Positions 8,368-16,659 of a stretch of DNA of 64,000 bases are shown here, in pieces; position 1 is the first letter of the stretch; every line of letters begins with the position of its first letter. Below the pieces are notes generated by a model. That model saw nothing but the letters and a program-made list of their open reading frames with translations, did no database searches and had not been told where the DNA came from. This DNA comes from Microbacterium excoecariae (GTDB lineage Bacteria; Actinomycetota; Actinomycetes; Actinomycetales; Microbacteriaceae): NCBI RefSeq assembly GCF_011326725.1, contig NZ_JAANCO010000001.1, forward strand, positions 496,001 to 560,000, in the 5' to 3' direction. The translations under genes were made by a program, and so were the position numbers.

Positions 8368-9252
8368 ATGAACGCGGATCATGGATCCGTGGAACTGCAG
8401 CATCTTCGGTACGTGCTCGCGCTCGCGGAGCACGGATCCTTCACCCGCGCGGCCGCGGCGTGCCACGTCACGCAGTCGGCGCTGAGCCACCAGATCGCCG
8501 CGCTCGAGGCCGAGCTCGGCGCGCGCCTGTTCACCCGCGGCGCACGGGAGGCGCGCCCGACGGAGGCGGGCCGGGCGCTCCTGCCGCACGCGTCGGCGGC
8601 GCTCGCGGCGGTGCGCCGGGCGCGCGACGATGTGGCCGCGGCGCAGGGCGTCGTGCGCGGCACGCTGCGGATCGGCGTGATCCCGACGACCGTGGCGGTC
8701 GACATCCCGCAGGCGGTGCGCGCCTTCCGCGCGCGGCACCCGGCCGTGCGCGCCGAGCTGTCCCTCGGCTCGAGCGACGAGATGATCGCGCAGATCGTCG
8801 GCGGCGATCTCGACGTCGCGTTCCTCGGCCTGCGCGCCGACGTCTCGCCCGCGGGCGTGGCCGCGCGCGAGCTCCGGCGCGAGCGCCTCGTGACGGTCCT
8901 CGGCCCGGGCCATCCGCTCGCGCACCGCCGGCGGCTCGCGATCGCCGAGCTGGACGGATCCGTGTTCGTCGACTTCCCGGCCGGCACCCCGGGCCGCGCG
9001 CAGACGGACCACGCGTTTGACGCGGCCGGGATCCGCCGCGACATCGCGTTCGAGGCCTGGCACGCCGATCACATCCTCGGCCTCGTCGCGGCGGACCTCG
9101 CGGTCGCGATGCTCGCCCCGGCCGTGGCGGAGGGCGCCCCCGGCGTCGTGGCGATCCCGACGACGGGCGCGGCCGAGCGGGTCGAACACCTCGCCTGGCA
9201 CGCGACCGACCCGAGCCCCGCCGCCCGGGCCTTCGTCGCGCTGGTCGGATAA
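8368..9252 (+). CDS. LysR-family transcriptional regulator
   Basis: 294 residues. N-terminal winged helix-turn-helix with the LysR signature (LQHLRYVLALAEHGSFTRAA, then VTQSALSHQI and LGARLFTR) within residues 9-62. The remainder is a type 2 periplasmic-binding-fold effector domain beginning TLRIGVIPTTV. The ATG at 8368 is used; a GTG seven codons later would also keep the helix-turn-helix. It probably regulates the divergent EamA transporter and itself. The inducer is unknown. Confidence 0.88.
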   Translation: MNADHGSVELQHLRYVLALAEHGSFTRAAAACHVTQSALSHQIAALEAELGARLFTRGAREARPTEAGRALLPHASAALAAVRRARDDVAAAQGVVRGTLRIGVIPTTVAVDIPQAVRAFRARHPAVRAELSLGSSDEMIAQIVGGDLDVAFLGLRADVSPAGVAARELRRERLVTVLGPGHPLAHRRRLAIAELDGSVFVDFPAGTPGRAQTDHAFDAAGIRRDIAFEAWHADHILGLVAADLAVAMLAPAVAEGAPGVVAIPTTGAAERVEHLAWHATDPSPAARAFVALVG

Positions 9253-9253
9253 T
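9248..9253 (+). promoter_or_regulatory. -10 element of leaderless GNAT gene promoter
   Basis: GATAAT overlaps the lysR-type stop codon and ends 6 nt before the GTG at 9260, implying a leaderless mRNA. Confidence 0.5.
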
Positions 9254-9259
9254 GGGTCC

Positions 9260-9724
9260 GTGCCGCTCGAGATTCGCGAAGACGACCTGACCCATCCCGC
9301 GACCCGCGCCCTCGTGGCGGGGCACGTCGCGGAGATGCGGGCCGGATCCGCCCCCGAGCTCGTGTACGCGTACGACCTCGAGCGGCTCCTCGCGCGCGGC
9401 GTGACGCTGTGGTCCGCGTGGGACGGCGACGCCCTCGCCGGGGTCGGCGGGCTTGCGGAGATCGGGCCCGGCCGCGGCGAGCTGAAGTCGTTCCGGACGC
9501 ACGCCGACCACCTCGGCCGCGGCGTCGGACGGCGGATCCTCCGGCACGCGCTCGCCGAGGCGCGGGCCCGCGGCTATGCGTCGGTGTGGCTCGAGACGGG
9601 CACCGCCCCGTCGTTCGACGCCGCCCGGCACCTGTACGGCAGCGAGGGCTTCGTCCCGTGCGCCGCCTTCGGCGACTACGTCGACAACCCGCTGTCCCAC
9701 TTCATGCGGCTCGACCTCGGCTGA
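9260..9724 (+). CDS. GNAT-family N-acetyltransferase
   Basis: 154 residues from GTG 9260. The acetyl-CoA-binding core is SFRTHADHLGRGVGRRIL (motif A, RxxGxG as HLGRGVGRR) followed by LAEARARGYASVWLETG and the late YGSEGFVPC segment. The family transfers an acetyl group from acetyl-CoA to an amine; the substrate is unknown. It follows the LysR gene by 7 bases but has its own predicted leaderless promoter. The GTG start is set by that promoter and by homologous N-terminal length. Confidence 0.85.
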   Translation: MPLEIREDDLTHPATRALVAGHVAEMRAGSAPELVYAYDLERLLARGVTLWSAWDGDALAGVGGLAEIGPGRGELKSFRTHADHLGRGVGRRILRHALAEARARGYASVWLETGTAPSFDAARHLYGSEGFVPCAAFGDYVDNPLSHFMRLDLG

Positions 9725-9780
9725 CGCGCGCGCCGGCCCCCGGAGTTGACGGATCCGGGGGCGTCCGGTGGGGTGGACGG

Positions 9781-10560
9781 ATGAACCACAGGCGCGTGTC
9801 GTTGGGAATCGCCGGGGAGCTCGGCGCGAAGAAGGCGGCCGCGCTCGCGCCCCGCCTCGAGGAAGCGGGCTTCCGGACCCTCTGGATCAACGAAACCCCC
9901 GGGACGAACGCGCTCGAGGTCGCCGCGGCGGCCGCGCGCGAGACGGAGAGCCTCCGCGTCGCGACGGGCGTCATCCCGATCGACCGCCGCTCGGTCAGCG
10001 AGCTGCTCGACGATCTCGATCGCCTCGATCTCCCGACGGACCGGCTGACCCTCGGCATCGGATCCGGCCAGATGCGCCGCGGCGCGCTCGCGGCGGTCGA
10101 GCAGACCCTCGCCGAGCTGCGCGCGGGCACCGATGCGCGGCTCGCGCTCGGCGCGCTGGGGCCGCGCATGCGCGAGCTCGCGGCGCGGCACGCCGACGCC
10201 CTCGTGCTCAATTGGCTGACGCCCGAGGCGGCCCGGGAGCAGTCCGAGGCCTTCCACGCCGTCCAGCCCGCCGGGGAGGTCGTCCTGTACGCGCGGACGA
10301 ACGCGGATCCGTCTGCCCGGGCTCGCCTCGAGGAGGAGGCCGACCGGTACGGCGGCTACCCGGCGTACGCCGCCCACTTCGCCCGGCTGGGCGTGACGGC
10401 GCGCGAGACCGTCCTGCCGCCCGAGCCCGAGGGGGAGATCGCGCCGCGCCTCGGCGCCTACACAGCGGCCGTCGATGAGGTCGTCCTGCGTGCCATCACC
10501 CCCGGCGACCGCACGGACGAGTTCCTCGCGTTCCTCCCGCTCGCGCGCGCCCGGGCCTGA
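9781..10560 (+). CDS. LLM-class (luciferase-like) oxidoreductase, probably F420-dependent
   Basis: 259 residues from ATG 9781, 56 bp after the GNAT stop. TIM-barrel features of the luciferase-like monooxygenase family are present: an early GFRTLWINETPG strand, RVATGVIPIDRRS and LTLGIGSGQ. It is shorter than typical flavin-dependent members (about 300-350), in line with compact actinobacterial F420 enzymes. Cofactor and substrate are inference. Ends ahead of a strong hairpin shared with the convergent aztD gene. Confidence 0.7.
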   Translation: MNHRRVSLGIAGELGAKKAAALAPRLEEAGFRTLWINETPGTNALEVAAAAARETESLRVATGVIPIDRRSVSELLDDLDRLDLPTDRLTLGIGSGQMRRGALAAVEQTLAELRAGTDARLALGALGPRMRELAARHADALVLNWLTPEAAREQSEAFHAVQPAGEVVLYARTNADPSARARLEEEADRYGGYPAYAAHFARLGVTARETVLPPEPEGEIAPRLGAYTAAVDEVVLRAITPGDRTDEFLAFLPLARARA

Positions 10561-10597
10561 CGCGCGCGGGTGGACCGCGCCGCGCGGGAACGAGAAA

Positions 10598-10626
10598 GGG
10601 GCGGGATCCGCCGCGGATCCCGCCCC
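10598..10626. terminator. Bidirectional hairpin terminator
   Basis: Perfect 12-bp stem (GGGGCGGGATCC / GGATCCCGCCCC) with loop GCCGC, between the convergent LLM and aztD-type genes. A short T-rich stretch follows on both strands (GTCTTTCT on the plus strand, CTTTCTC on the minus strand), so it can stop transcription from either side. Confidence 0.75.
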
Positions 10627-10681
10627 CTCGCCCCGCGCATGCGGGGCGGCGCGCGGATCCCCATATCCGCGCGGGTCTTTC

Positions 10682-11890
10682 TCAGCCCAGGTTGACCGCC
10701 ATCTCGTTCGGCGCGGCCGGGAGGGCGTCGCTCTCGGCGAGCACCTCGCCGGTGGCGAGGTCGACCGAGACGACGCGGTCGTTGGCCACGTCGGCGACGT
10801 AGGCGACGGCTCCGTCGGTCGTCAGCGCCGGGTGCGGGTCCTGCCAGTCGGCCGGGCCCTCCCACGCGTCGATGACGGGGAACTCGTCCGTCACGTCGCC
10901 CGTGGCGGGGTCGAGCACGTGGATCGCGCCGTCGGTGCCCAGGATGTAGGCGAGGTCCTCCGGTCCGCGGACCGCGCCGCGCCAGGTGTACTCGATGCCG
11001 CCGAGGTCGGCGACCTCGTACGTGTGGGCCGCGGTGTCGATCAGCGCGACGGATCCGAGGAGGTAGCCCTCCGCGTCGGGGTCGTTCTTGTAGTCGCCGA
11101 CGACGATCGGGCTCGTCTCGGAGACGTAGGCGTTGCCCATACGGCCGTACTCGTCCGGCGCCTCGAACTTCTCGAAGTCGCCGTCGTGGAACAGCAGCGC
11201 GCCGTTCTCGCAGCCGAAGATGACGGCCTCGCCGGCCGCGGTGCCCTCGCCGTGGATGCCGGGGCACGCGTCGGAGGAGGCGAGCTCGTGGAAGTGGTCG
11301 TCGTGCGGCTCGAGCGCGACGGCGCCGGAGCGGCTCGTCGCGTCGCCGACGGTCGTGACGAGGGTGCCGTCCTCGAGGACGATGGACACACCGTGGTGCG
11401 GCTCCTCCGCCTCGTAGGTGGTGGTCTCGGGGAGGGCGCCGTCCGAATCGAGCAGCGCGGTCGTGTCGAGGATCGTCGTCTCGCCCCAGCCGTCCGAGTA
11501 GAGGACGGTCTTCCCGCCGTGGCGGACGACGTGGCCCGCCGCGTCGGCGGCGATGACCGTGTCGGTGAGCTCCGGCGTGGCCGTGTCGAGGACCTGGAAT
11601 CCCTCCGAGGTCGTGACGAACACGTTCCGGCCGTCGCCGACGGCGTTCAGGCGCGTGAAGTCTTCCGACGGGAACGACTCGACGACCTCAAGGGTCTCGG
11701 CGTCGAGGACGAGGACCTCGCCAGCGACCGAGACGGCGAGGCGCTCGCCGGCCGCGACGTCCGCGGCCGCGGCGGATCCGGCGTCGGCGGACCCTTCCCC
11801 GGCGGATCCGGTCGCGCAGCCGGTCGCGATGAGCGCGACGGCCGCGAGGGACGCCGCACCCGCGAGGGCGCGTGTGCTCCTGGTGAACAT
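10682..11890 (-). CDS. aztD: AztD-type zinc metallochaperone, lipoprotein
   Basis: 402 residues from ATG 11890, with AAGGAAC as the ribosome binding site. Signal peptide with lipobox LIATGC (Cys at residue 25), so it is tethered outside the membrane. The body is a string of beta-propeller repeats (for example VLDAETLEVVESF, VLDTATPELTDTV, VLDPATGDVTDEF). His-rich sites EEPHHG and EPHDDHFHE and a spaced Cys pair (DACPG, FGCENG) suit metal binding. AztD proteins store or pass zinc to AztC. Last gene of the minus-strand azt operon, 26 bp after aztC. A second, different AztD-like protein lies upstream of aztC. Confidence 0.75.
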   Translation of the reverse strand: MFTRSTRALAGAASLAAVALIATGCATGSAGEGSADAGSAAAADVAAGERLAVSVAGEVLVLDAETLEVVESFPSEDFTRLNAVGDGRNVFVTTSEGFQVLDTATPELTDTVIAADAAGHVVRHGGKTVLYSDGWGETTILDTTALLDSDGALPETTTYEAEEPHHGVSIVLEDGTLVTTVGDATSRSGAVALEPHDDHFHELASSDACPGIHGEGTAAGEAVIFGCENGALLFHDGDFEKFEAPDEYGRMGNAYVSETSPIVVGDYKNDPDAEGYLLGSVALIDTAAHTYEVADLGGIEYTWRGAVRGPEDLAYILGTDGAIHVLDPATGDVTDEFPVIDAWEGPADWQDPHPALTTDGAVAYVADVANDRVVSVDLATGEVLAESDALPAAPNEMAVNLG

Positions 11891-11916
11891 GGTGTTCCTT
11901 TCGTGCTGTGGGGCGC

Positions 11917-12843
11917 TCACGGTGCGAGGCCCTGGGCGATGCGCTCGGTGTTGGCGCGCATCATGGACAGGTAGGTGTCGCCGGTCTCGCCCGGCTCGGC
12001 GAGCGACTCGGTGAACAGCGGGGTGACGGCCACGTCGATCCCGGCCTCGGAGGCGAGCACCTCCATGAGGCGCTCGGGCTGGGATGAGTCCGCGAAGATC
12101 GTCGCGACGCCGGCCTCCTCGATCGCGCCGGCGAGGTCCGCGAGGTCCGCGGCCGACGGCGACGCGAGGGTCGTGCCGCCCGGGACGGCGGCGCCGACGA
12201 CCGTGAAGTCGAAGCGCTCGGCGAGGTAGCCGAACACGTGGTGGTTCGTGACGAGCTGGCGCGCGTCGGCGGGGATCGCGGAGAACGCGGCGGCCATCTC
12301 GTCGTCGAGGTCCGCGAGCTCGGCCCGGTACGCGTCGGCGTTGTCGGCGATCGCCGCGGGATCCACGCCGTCGAGGGCCGCGACCTCCTCCTCGAGCGCG
12401 TCGACGACGTCGACCATGCGCGCCGGGTCGGTCCAGAAGTGCGGATCCGGGCCCTGCGCGTCCGCGCTCGAGTACGCGACGACCTCGATGTGGTCGCCCG
12501 CGACGAACCGGTGGGCGCCAGCGTCCTCGGCGGCGACGAGGTGCTGCTCGACGCCCTCCTCGAGCCCCAGGCCGTTCGAGACGACGAGGTCGGCGTCGTG
12601 CAGGCTCGCCGCCTCCTGCGCGGAGATCTCGAAGGAGTGCGGATCCGCGTTCGGCTTCATGAGCGTCGTCACGGTCGCCTCGTCGCCCGCGATGCGGGTG
12701 GTGACATCGCCCAGGATGTTCGTCGTCACCTGGATCTGGGGGCCGTCCCCGGCCGCGGTCGCCCCGCAGCCCGCGAGCGCGGCGGGCAGCGCGAGGGCAC
12801 CGGCGACGATCGCGGCGGCGCGGCGGACCCTCCGGCCCGTCAT
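11917..12843 (-). CDS. aztC: Zinc ABC transporter substrate-binding lipoprotein
   Basis: 308 residues, signal peptide with lipobox AALAGC. Cluster A-I/TroA-type binding protein: zinc ligands are probably the His of PNADPHSFE (near residue 72), the His of GPDPHFW, the His of TNHHVFGY and the Asp of FADSSQPE. It lacks the long His-rich loop found in the ZnuA protein at 50.2 kb, as is usual for AztC, which receives zinc from AztD. Its start overlaps the stop of the upstream AztD-like gene by four bases, so the two are coupled. Confidence 0.82.
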   Translation of the reverse strand: MTGRRVRRAAAIVAGALALPAALAGCGATAAGDGPQIQVTTNILGDVTTRIAGDEATVTTLMKPNADPHSFEISAQEAASLHDADLVVSNGLGLEEGVEQHLVAAEDAGAHRFVAGDHIEVVAYSSADAQGPDPHFWTDPARMVDVVDALEEEVAALDGVDPAAIADNADAYRAELADLDDEMAAAFSAIPADARQLVTNHHVFGYLAERFDFTVVGAAVPGGTTLASPSAADLADLAGAIEEAGVATIFADSSQPERLMEVLASEAGIDVAVTPLFTESLAEPGETGDTYLSMMRANTERIAQGLAP

Positions 12844-14045
12844 CGCCCGACCTCGATCGCGGCGTCAGGGGCGGTGGGCGTGGCGACCTCGCGCGCGATG
12901 CGCGCGCCGTCCGCGTAGTCGATCTCGTAGACGAGCCCCGCCCCGGGCGCGGTCAGGTAGGCGCGCTCCGTGTCGACCGTGAGGGTCGCGCCGGCGGGAT
13001 CCTCGACGAGCGGATCCGTGGATCCGAGCGCCTTACCCGCCTCGTCGAACACGCGCACGGCCCCCGCGGCGTCGACGGCGACGAGGTGGCCCGCCGCGTC
13101 GTCCGCGGCGACGACGCGACCGAGCTCGGCGTCGACGTCGACGTGCGTCCAGGCCGCGGCGCGGGTGTCGAGCAGCCAGACGCCCCCGTCGTCCGCGAGC
13201 GCCGCGACGGTCGGTCGGTTCTTGCGCCCCGCGAAGTCGCTCGCGAGCGCGCCGCCGTCGGGGAGCGCGACCCGCTCGATCGCGGCGTCCGCGCCCCCGC
13301 CGGTGACGATCAGCGCGCCGTCGGCGCACGCGACCGCCGTGCCGACGCGGGTCGTGACGGCGCCCGTCGGGTCGGCGCACGCGACCGTTTCTCCCGCCGC
13401 GCCGGACGCGTCGTACAGGGTGGCGGTGTCGGCGCCCGGCCCGTCAGCGACCGCGACGAGCGCGCCGTCCCCCACCGGGGCGACGACGCCGGACGTCGCG
13501 CCGGTGGAGACGCGGAAGCGCTCCGAGATCTCCCCGTCGTCGAGGGCGGTCATGTCGAGCGCGACGGCCTCGCCGGATCCGGCGAAGAAGACGCCCGTCG
13601 TGCCCGCCGAGGACAGCGGTGGCGTCGTGACGTGCGCGGCTCCGTCGCCGGGGAGGGATCCGACGACGCGGGGCTCGGCGAGGTAGTAGTGGAAGTGGTC
13701 GCCGTGGTCCCACGTCCACGCGCCGCCGTCGACGATGTCGACGCCGTCGGCGGTCGTCACGAAGGCGAACCGGCCGTCCGAGGCGACGCCGGCGGGTGCG
13801 CCGACCTGGCCCAACGCGCTCTCCTCGCCCGAGAGGAGGTCGACGAGGCCGACCTCGCCCTCGGCCGAGACGGACAGGACCCGGGACTGCGGCTCGGACA
13901 TCTCTTGCGCACCGTCGACGGCGCCGTGGCCCGCGTCGGGCGCGGACGCGGGGGAGGCGGACGGGGCGGTCGCGGCGCCGGAGGCGCAGCCCGCAAGGGC
14001 GAGGGTGGCGAGGGCCGTGGCGGACAGGAGGGTGCGTCGGATCAT
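12840..14045 (-). CDS. Second AztD-like beta-propeller lipoprotein
   Basis: 401 residues from ATG 14045, which gives a clean signal peptide with lipobox LALAGC. Mature part begins with a low-complexity Ser/Ala/Pro linker, then repeated beta-strand units (VSAEGEVGLVDLLSG, ASDGRFAFVTTADGVDIVDG and others). The motif DHGDHFHYY near residue 115 matches the metal-site style of AztD but is placed earlier than in the aztD gene of the same operon. Overlaps aztC by four bases. Likely a second zinc metallochaperone or a heme/zinc-sensing relative; the two paralogs differ widely in sequence. Confidence 0.65.
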   Translation of the reverse strand: MIRRTLLSATALATLALAGCASGAATAPSASPASAPDAGHGAVDGAQEMSEPQSRVLSVSAEGEVGLVDLLSGEESALGQVGAPAGVASDGRFAFVTTADGVDIVDGGAWTWDHGDHFHYYLAEPRVVGSLPGDGAAHVTTPPLSSAGTTGVFFAGSGEAVALDMTALDDGEISERFRVSTGATSGVVAPVGDGALVAVADGPGADTATLYDASGAAGETVACADPTGAVTTRVGTAVACADGALIVTGGGADAAIERVALPDGGALASDFAGRKNRPTVAALADDGGVWLLDTRAAAWTHVDVDAELGRVVAADDAAGHLVAVDAAGAVRVFDEAGKALGSTDPLVEDPAGATLTVDTERAYLTAPGAGLVYEIDYADGARIAREVATPTAPDAAIEVGR

Positions 14046-14080
14046 GTGGAGCTTTCGATGCCGGGGTGTGCGGGTGCGGC

Positions 14081-14968
14081 TCATGCCGCGGTGACGGGGG
14101 CGGGAGTATCGGCGGGCGCGGGGGCGCCCGGGGCGTGGGTGGCGTGGGTGCGGCGGGTGCGGCGCAGCGCGGCCGACGCCGCCGCCGAGGCGCCCGCGAG
14201 GAGGATGGCGAGGCCCGCGATCGTGGGGCCCGCGGCCGTCGCGGCGTACCAGGAGATGAGGAGGCCGCCCCAGACGGCCGCGACGCCGAAGGCCGTGGCG
14301 AGCGCCATGGTCGCGGGGATCGTGCGCGTCCACCGGCCCGCGGCGACGGCCGGCGCGAGGAGCATGCCGACGACGAGGAGGGATCCCACCGCCTGGTACG
14401 ACGAGACGATCGCGAGCGTGACGAGCCCCGTGAGCGCGACCTGCGCGAGGCGCGGGCGGAGCCCCAACGTCTCGGCGATGCGGGTGTCGAACGCGGCCGC
14501 GACGAACGGGCGGTGCATCGCCCAGGCGATGCCCGCCGTCGCGACGAGCGCGGCCGCGAGGAGCGCGAGGTCCGCCGGGCGCACGGCGAGGATGTCACCG
14601 AAGAGCATGACGGTCGCGTCGGTGGCGAAGCTCGCGGAGTGGGACACGATGATGATGCCCGCCGAGAGCATGCCGACGAACAGTAGCCCGATGCTCGTGT
14701 CGTAGGAGAGCCGCCCGCGCCGCTGCAGCGCGCCGATCGCGGCGCTCATGGCGACGGCGCTCGCGGCGCCGCCGAGGAGCACGGGCCAGCCGGCGAGTGT
14801 GGCGAGGGCGACGCCCGGAAGCATGCCGTGCCCGATCGCCTCGCCGAGGAAGGCCATGCCGCGCGTGACGACCCAGGTGCCGACGATGCCGCAGATTGCG
14901 GCGATGAGGATCCCGCCGGCGAGGGCGCGGGCCATGAAGTCGGCGGCGAACGGATCGAGAAGGAGCAC
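14081..14968 (-). CDS. aztB: Zinc ABC transporter permease
   Basis: 295 residues from GTG 14968, eight or nine membrane helices of the ABC-3 family. The start LLLDPFAADFMARAL and the WVVTRGMAFLGEAIGHGMLPGVA loop are typical of AztB/ZnuB. The C-terminal tail is Ala/Pro/Thr-rich. No Shine-Dalgarno is visible; a TATGGT box on the minus strand 8 nt before the GTG suggests a very short or absent leader. First gene of the minus-strand azt operon, facing the ATPase gene across a Zur box. ATG 14935 is an alternative start but would remove the first helix. Confidence 0.8.
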   Translation of the reverse strand: MLLLDPFAADFMARALAGGILIAAICGIVGTWVVTRGMAFLGEAIGHGMLPGVALATLAGWPVLLGGAASAVAMSAAIGALQRRGRLSYDTSIGLLFVGMLSAGIIIVSHSASFATDATVMLFGDILAVRPADLALLAAALVATAGIAWAMHRPFVAAAFDTRIAETLGLRPRLAQVALTGLVTLAIVSSYQAVGSLLVVGMLLAPAVAAGRWTRTIPATMALATAFGVAAVWGGLLISWYAATAAGPTIAGLAILLAGASAAASAALRRTRRTHATHAPGAPAPADTPAPVTAA

Positions 14969-14988
14969 GAGGAGAGACCATACATGAC

Positions 14989-15007
14989 AATGAGAACGGT
15001 TATCAAT
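14989..15007. promoter_or_regulatory. Zur box between azt permease and ATPase genes
   Basis: AATGAGAACGGTTATCAAT, an imperfect dyad of the form TGAKAACSGTTMTCA. On the plus strand it is directly followed by TACATT (15008-15013), a -10 for the ATPase gene; on the minus strand it lies upstream of TATGGT. Matches the boxes at 46772, 50204 and 51233. Confidence 0.8.
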
Positions 15008-15022
15008 TACATTGAAAGGGTG

Positions 15023-15637
15023 ATGACCCTCCCGCTCCGCGCCCACGGAATCTGCTTCGCCTACGACGGTGTCGACGTCCTGCACGACGTCGACGCGGCG
15101 CTCGAGCCCGGCGTCGTCACCGCGATCGTGGGCGCGAATGGATCCGGAAAATCGACGCTCGCGGAGATCCTCGCGGGCGTGCGCGCGCCACGGGCGGGGC
15201 GGGTCGAGCGCCCGGGCGACGTGGCGCTCGTCGTGCAGCGCGCGGCGGTGCCCGAGGCGCTGCCGCTCACGGTGCGCGAGGTGGCCCAGATGGGCACGTG
15301 GCGGCGCCGGCTGCCCCGCCGAAAGGCGCGCGCCCGGGCCGAGGCGGCGCTCGGGCGGGTGGGGCTGGAGGATCTCGCGCGGCGCTCGTTCCACGCTCTC
15401 TCGGGCGGGCAGCGCCAGCGCGCGCTCATCGCGCAGGGCATCGCGCAGGACGCGCCCGTCATGATCCTCGATGAGCCGGCCGCCGGGCTCGACGCCGAAA
15501 GCCGCGCGCGCGTCCGGCGGATTCTCGCCGACGAGGCCGCGCGGGGCCGCGCGATCGGGTGGGTCACCCACGACGAGGAGGACGTCCGGGCGGCGGATCG
15601 CCTCATCCACCTCGCGGCCGGCCGCCGCGTCGCCTGA
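15023..15637 (+). CDS. aztA: Zinc ABC transporter ATP-binding protein
   Basis: 204 residues from ATG 15023, with GAAAGGG just upstream; longer starts would run through the Zur box. Walker A GANGSGKST, signature LSGGQRQRA, Walker B MILDEPAAGLD and switch His in WVTHDEED are all intact. Short for an ABC ATPase, with no His tail, unlike the ZnuC at 51.3 kb. It powers the AztB permease on the opposite strand; divergent layout around one Zur box lets zinc starvation switch on both. Confidence 0.85.
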   Translation: MTLPLRAHGICFAYDGVDVLHDVDAALEPGVVTAIVGANGSGKSTLAEILAGVRAPRAGRVERPGDVALVVQRAAVPEALPLTVREVAQMGTWRRRLPRRKARARAEAALGRVGLEDLARRSFHALSGGQRQRALIAQGIAQDAPVMILDEPAAGLDAESRARVRRILADEAARGRAIGWVTHDEEDVRAADRLIHLAAGRRVA

Positions 15638-15667
15638 CGCCCCGCCACCTCCCAGCGCGCGGCCAAA

Positions 15668-15673
15668 TAGGAT
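15668..15673 (+). promoter_or_regulatory. -10 element upstream of DUF308-like gene
   Basis: TAGGAT 33 nt before the ATG at 15707. Unlike many promoters here it leaves room for a leader, which carries GTGAGGATCC ahead of the start. Confidence 0.4.
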
Positions 15674-15706
15674 GGGGTCATCCCGCCTGAGAACCGTGAG
15701 GATCCC

Positions 15707-16324
15707 ATGCCCGTGCGCTTCACCTCGCCGGCCGCCGATCGCGCCGTCGTCCTCCTCCGCGCTCTCCTCGCGGGCGCCGCGGCGCTCGTGGTCACCTTCG
15801 TGCAGGACCGCACGCCCGGGTTCGCGCTCGCCGCGTTCCAGATCTTTGCGTATGCGACCGCCGTGCTGCTGTTCGCCGACGCGCTCTTCGTGCGCGGGCG
15901 CCGCTCGCCCGCGCTGTCGCGGGTCCTCGCCGCTCTCTACCTCATCGCGGGGGCGCTGTGCACGCTCCTGCCGGGCGACCCCGCCGCGGTGTTCCACATC
16001 GTCGTCGTCGGCTGGGCCGCGGCCGCCGGCGCCGTCGAGCTGATCGCGGGCATCGCCGCCCGCGGCCGGCGCCCGAGCCCCGAGGCGCGCGACGCGATCG
16101 CGGTCGGCGGTCTCACGGTGCTCCTCGCGGCCGTCTCCCTCGTCGTCTCGCCCGGGTACGCGCTCGAGTACGCGATCGAGGAGGCGGGGCGCTCGTTCAC
16201 CCTGACCGGGACCATCATCGGCGTGGGGCTCTTCGGCGGCTGGGCCGCCCTCGTCGCCGTGTACCTCGCGATCGGCGCGCTCTCGCCGACGCCGCAGAAC
16301 AAGCCGCTGTCGAAGGACGCCTGA
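15707..16324 (+). CDS. DUF308/HdeD-like membrane protein
   Basis: 205 residues with six hydrophobic helices in three pairs, a short Arg-rich loop after helix 2 (RGRRSP) and another after helix 4 (RGRRPSPE). This paired layout is that of HdeD/DUF308 proteins, which have no defined molecular role. Its stop overlaps the start of the next gene (ATGA), so the two small membrane proteins are probably made together. Confidence 0.6.
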   Translation: MPVRFTSPAADRAVVLLRALLAGAAALVVTFVQDRTPGFALAAFQIFAYATAVLLFADALFVRGRRSPALSRVLAALYLIAGALCTLLPGDPAAVFHIVVVGWAAAAGAVELIAGIAARGRRPSPEARDAIAVGGLTVLLAAVSLVVSPGYALEYAIEEAGRSFTLTGTIIGVGLFGGWAALVAVYLAIGALSPTPQNKPLSKDA

Positions 16325-16659
16325 TGACCGAGAAGCAGCCCACCCGCCGCGACCTGATGAAGCCCGTGCAGCTGATCGGGATCGCCCTCGCCGCCGCCCT
16401 GTTCGCCGGGTTTGTGACCGCGATGTCGATGGGCGCGTTCACCGGATCCGGCGGCGAGATCGCCCAGTCGGCGTGGCGCATGGCCGCCATCATGGCGGGC
16501 ATCGTCTTCATTGTCGTGCTGCTCGTGCTCGCGCTCCTGCTCCTCGTCGTGGATCCGCGTGACGTCGCGAAGCCGCACGACGGCCCCGTGCTCCTGCCGA
16601 AGGATGACGAGGGCGACGGATCCGCGGACCAGGCGACCAGCGACGCCCCGCGCGAGTAG
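16324..16659 (+). CDS. Small two-helix membrane protein
   Basis: 111 residues from the ATG that overlaps the previous stop. Two hydrophobic segments (about residues 16-38 and 50-77) and a polar acidic C-terminal tail that includes LLPKDDEGDGS. I do not recognise a family. Coupling to the DUF308-like gene suggests a joint function in the membrane. Confidence 0.65.
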   Translation: MTEKQPTRRDLMKPVQLIGIALAAALFAGFVTAMSMGAFTGSGGEIAQSAWRMAAIMAGIVFIVVLLVLALLLLVVDPRDVAKPHDGPVLLPKDDEGDGSADQATSDAPRE

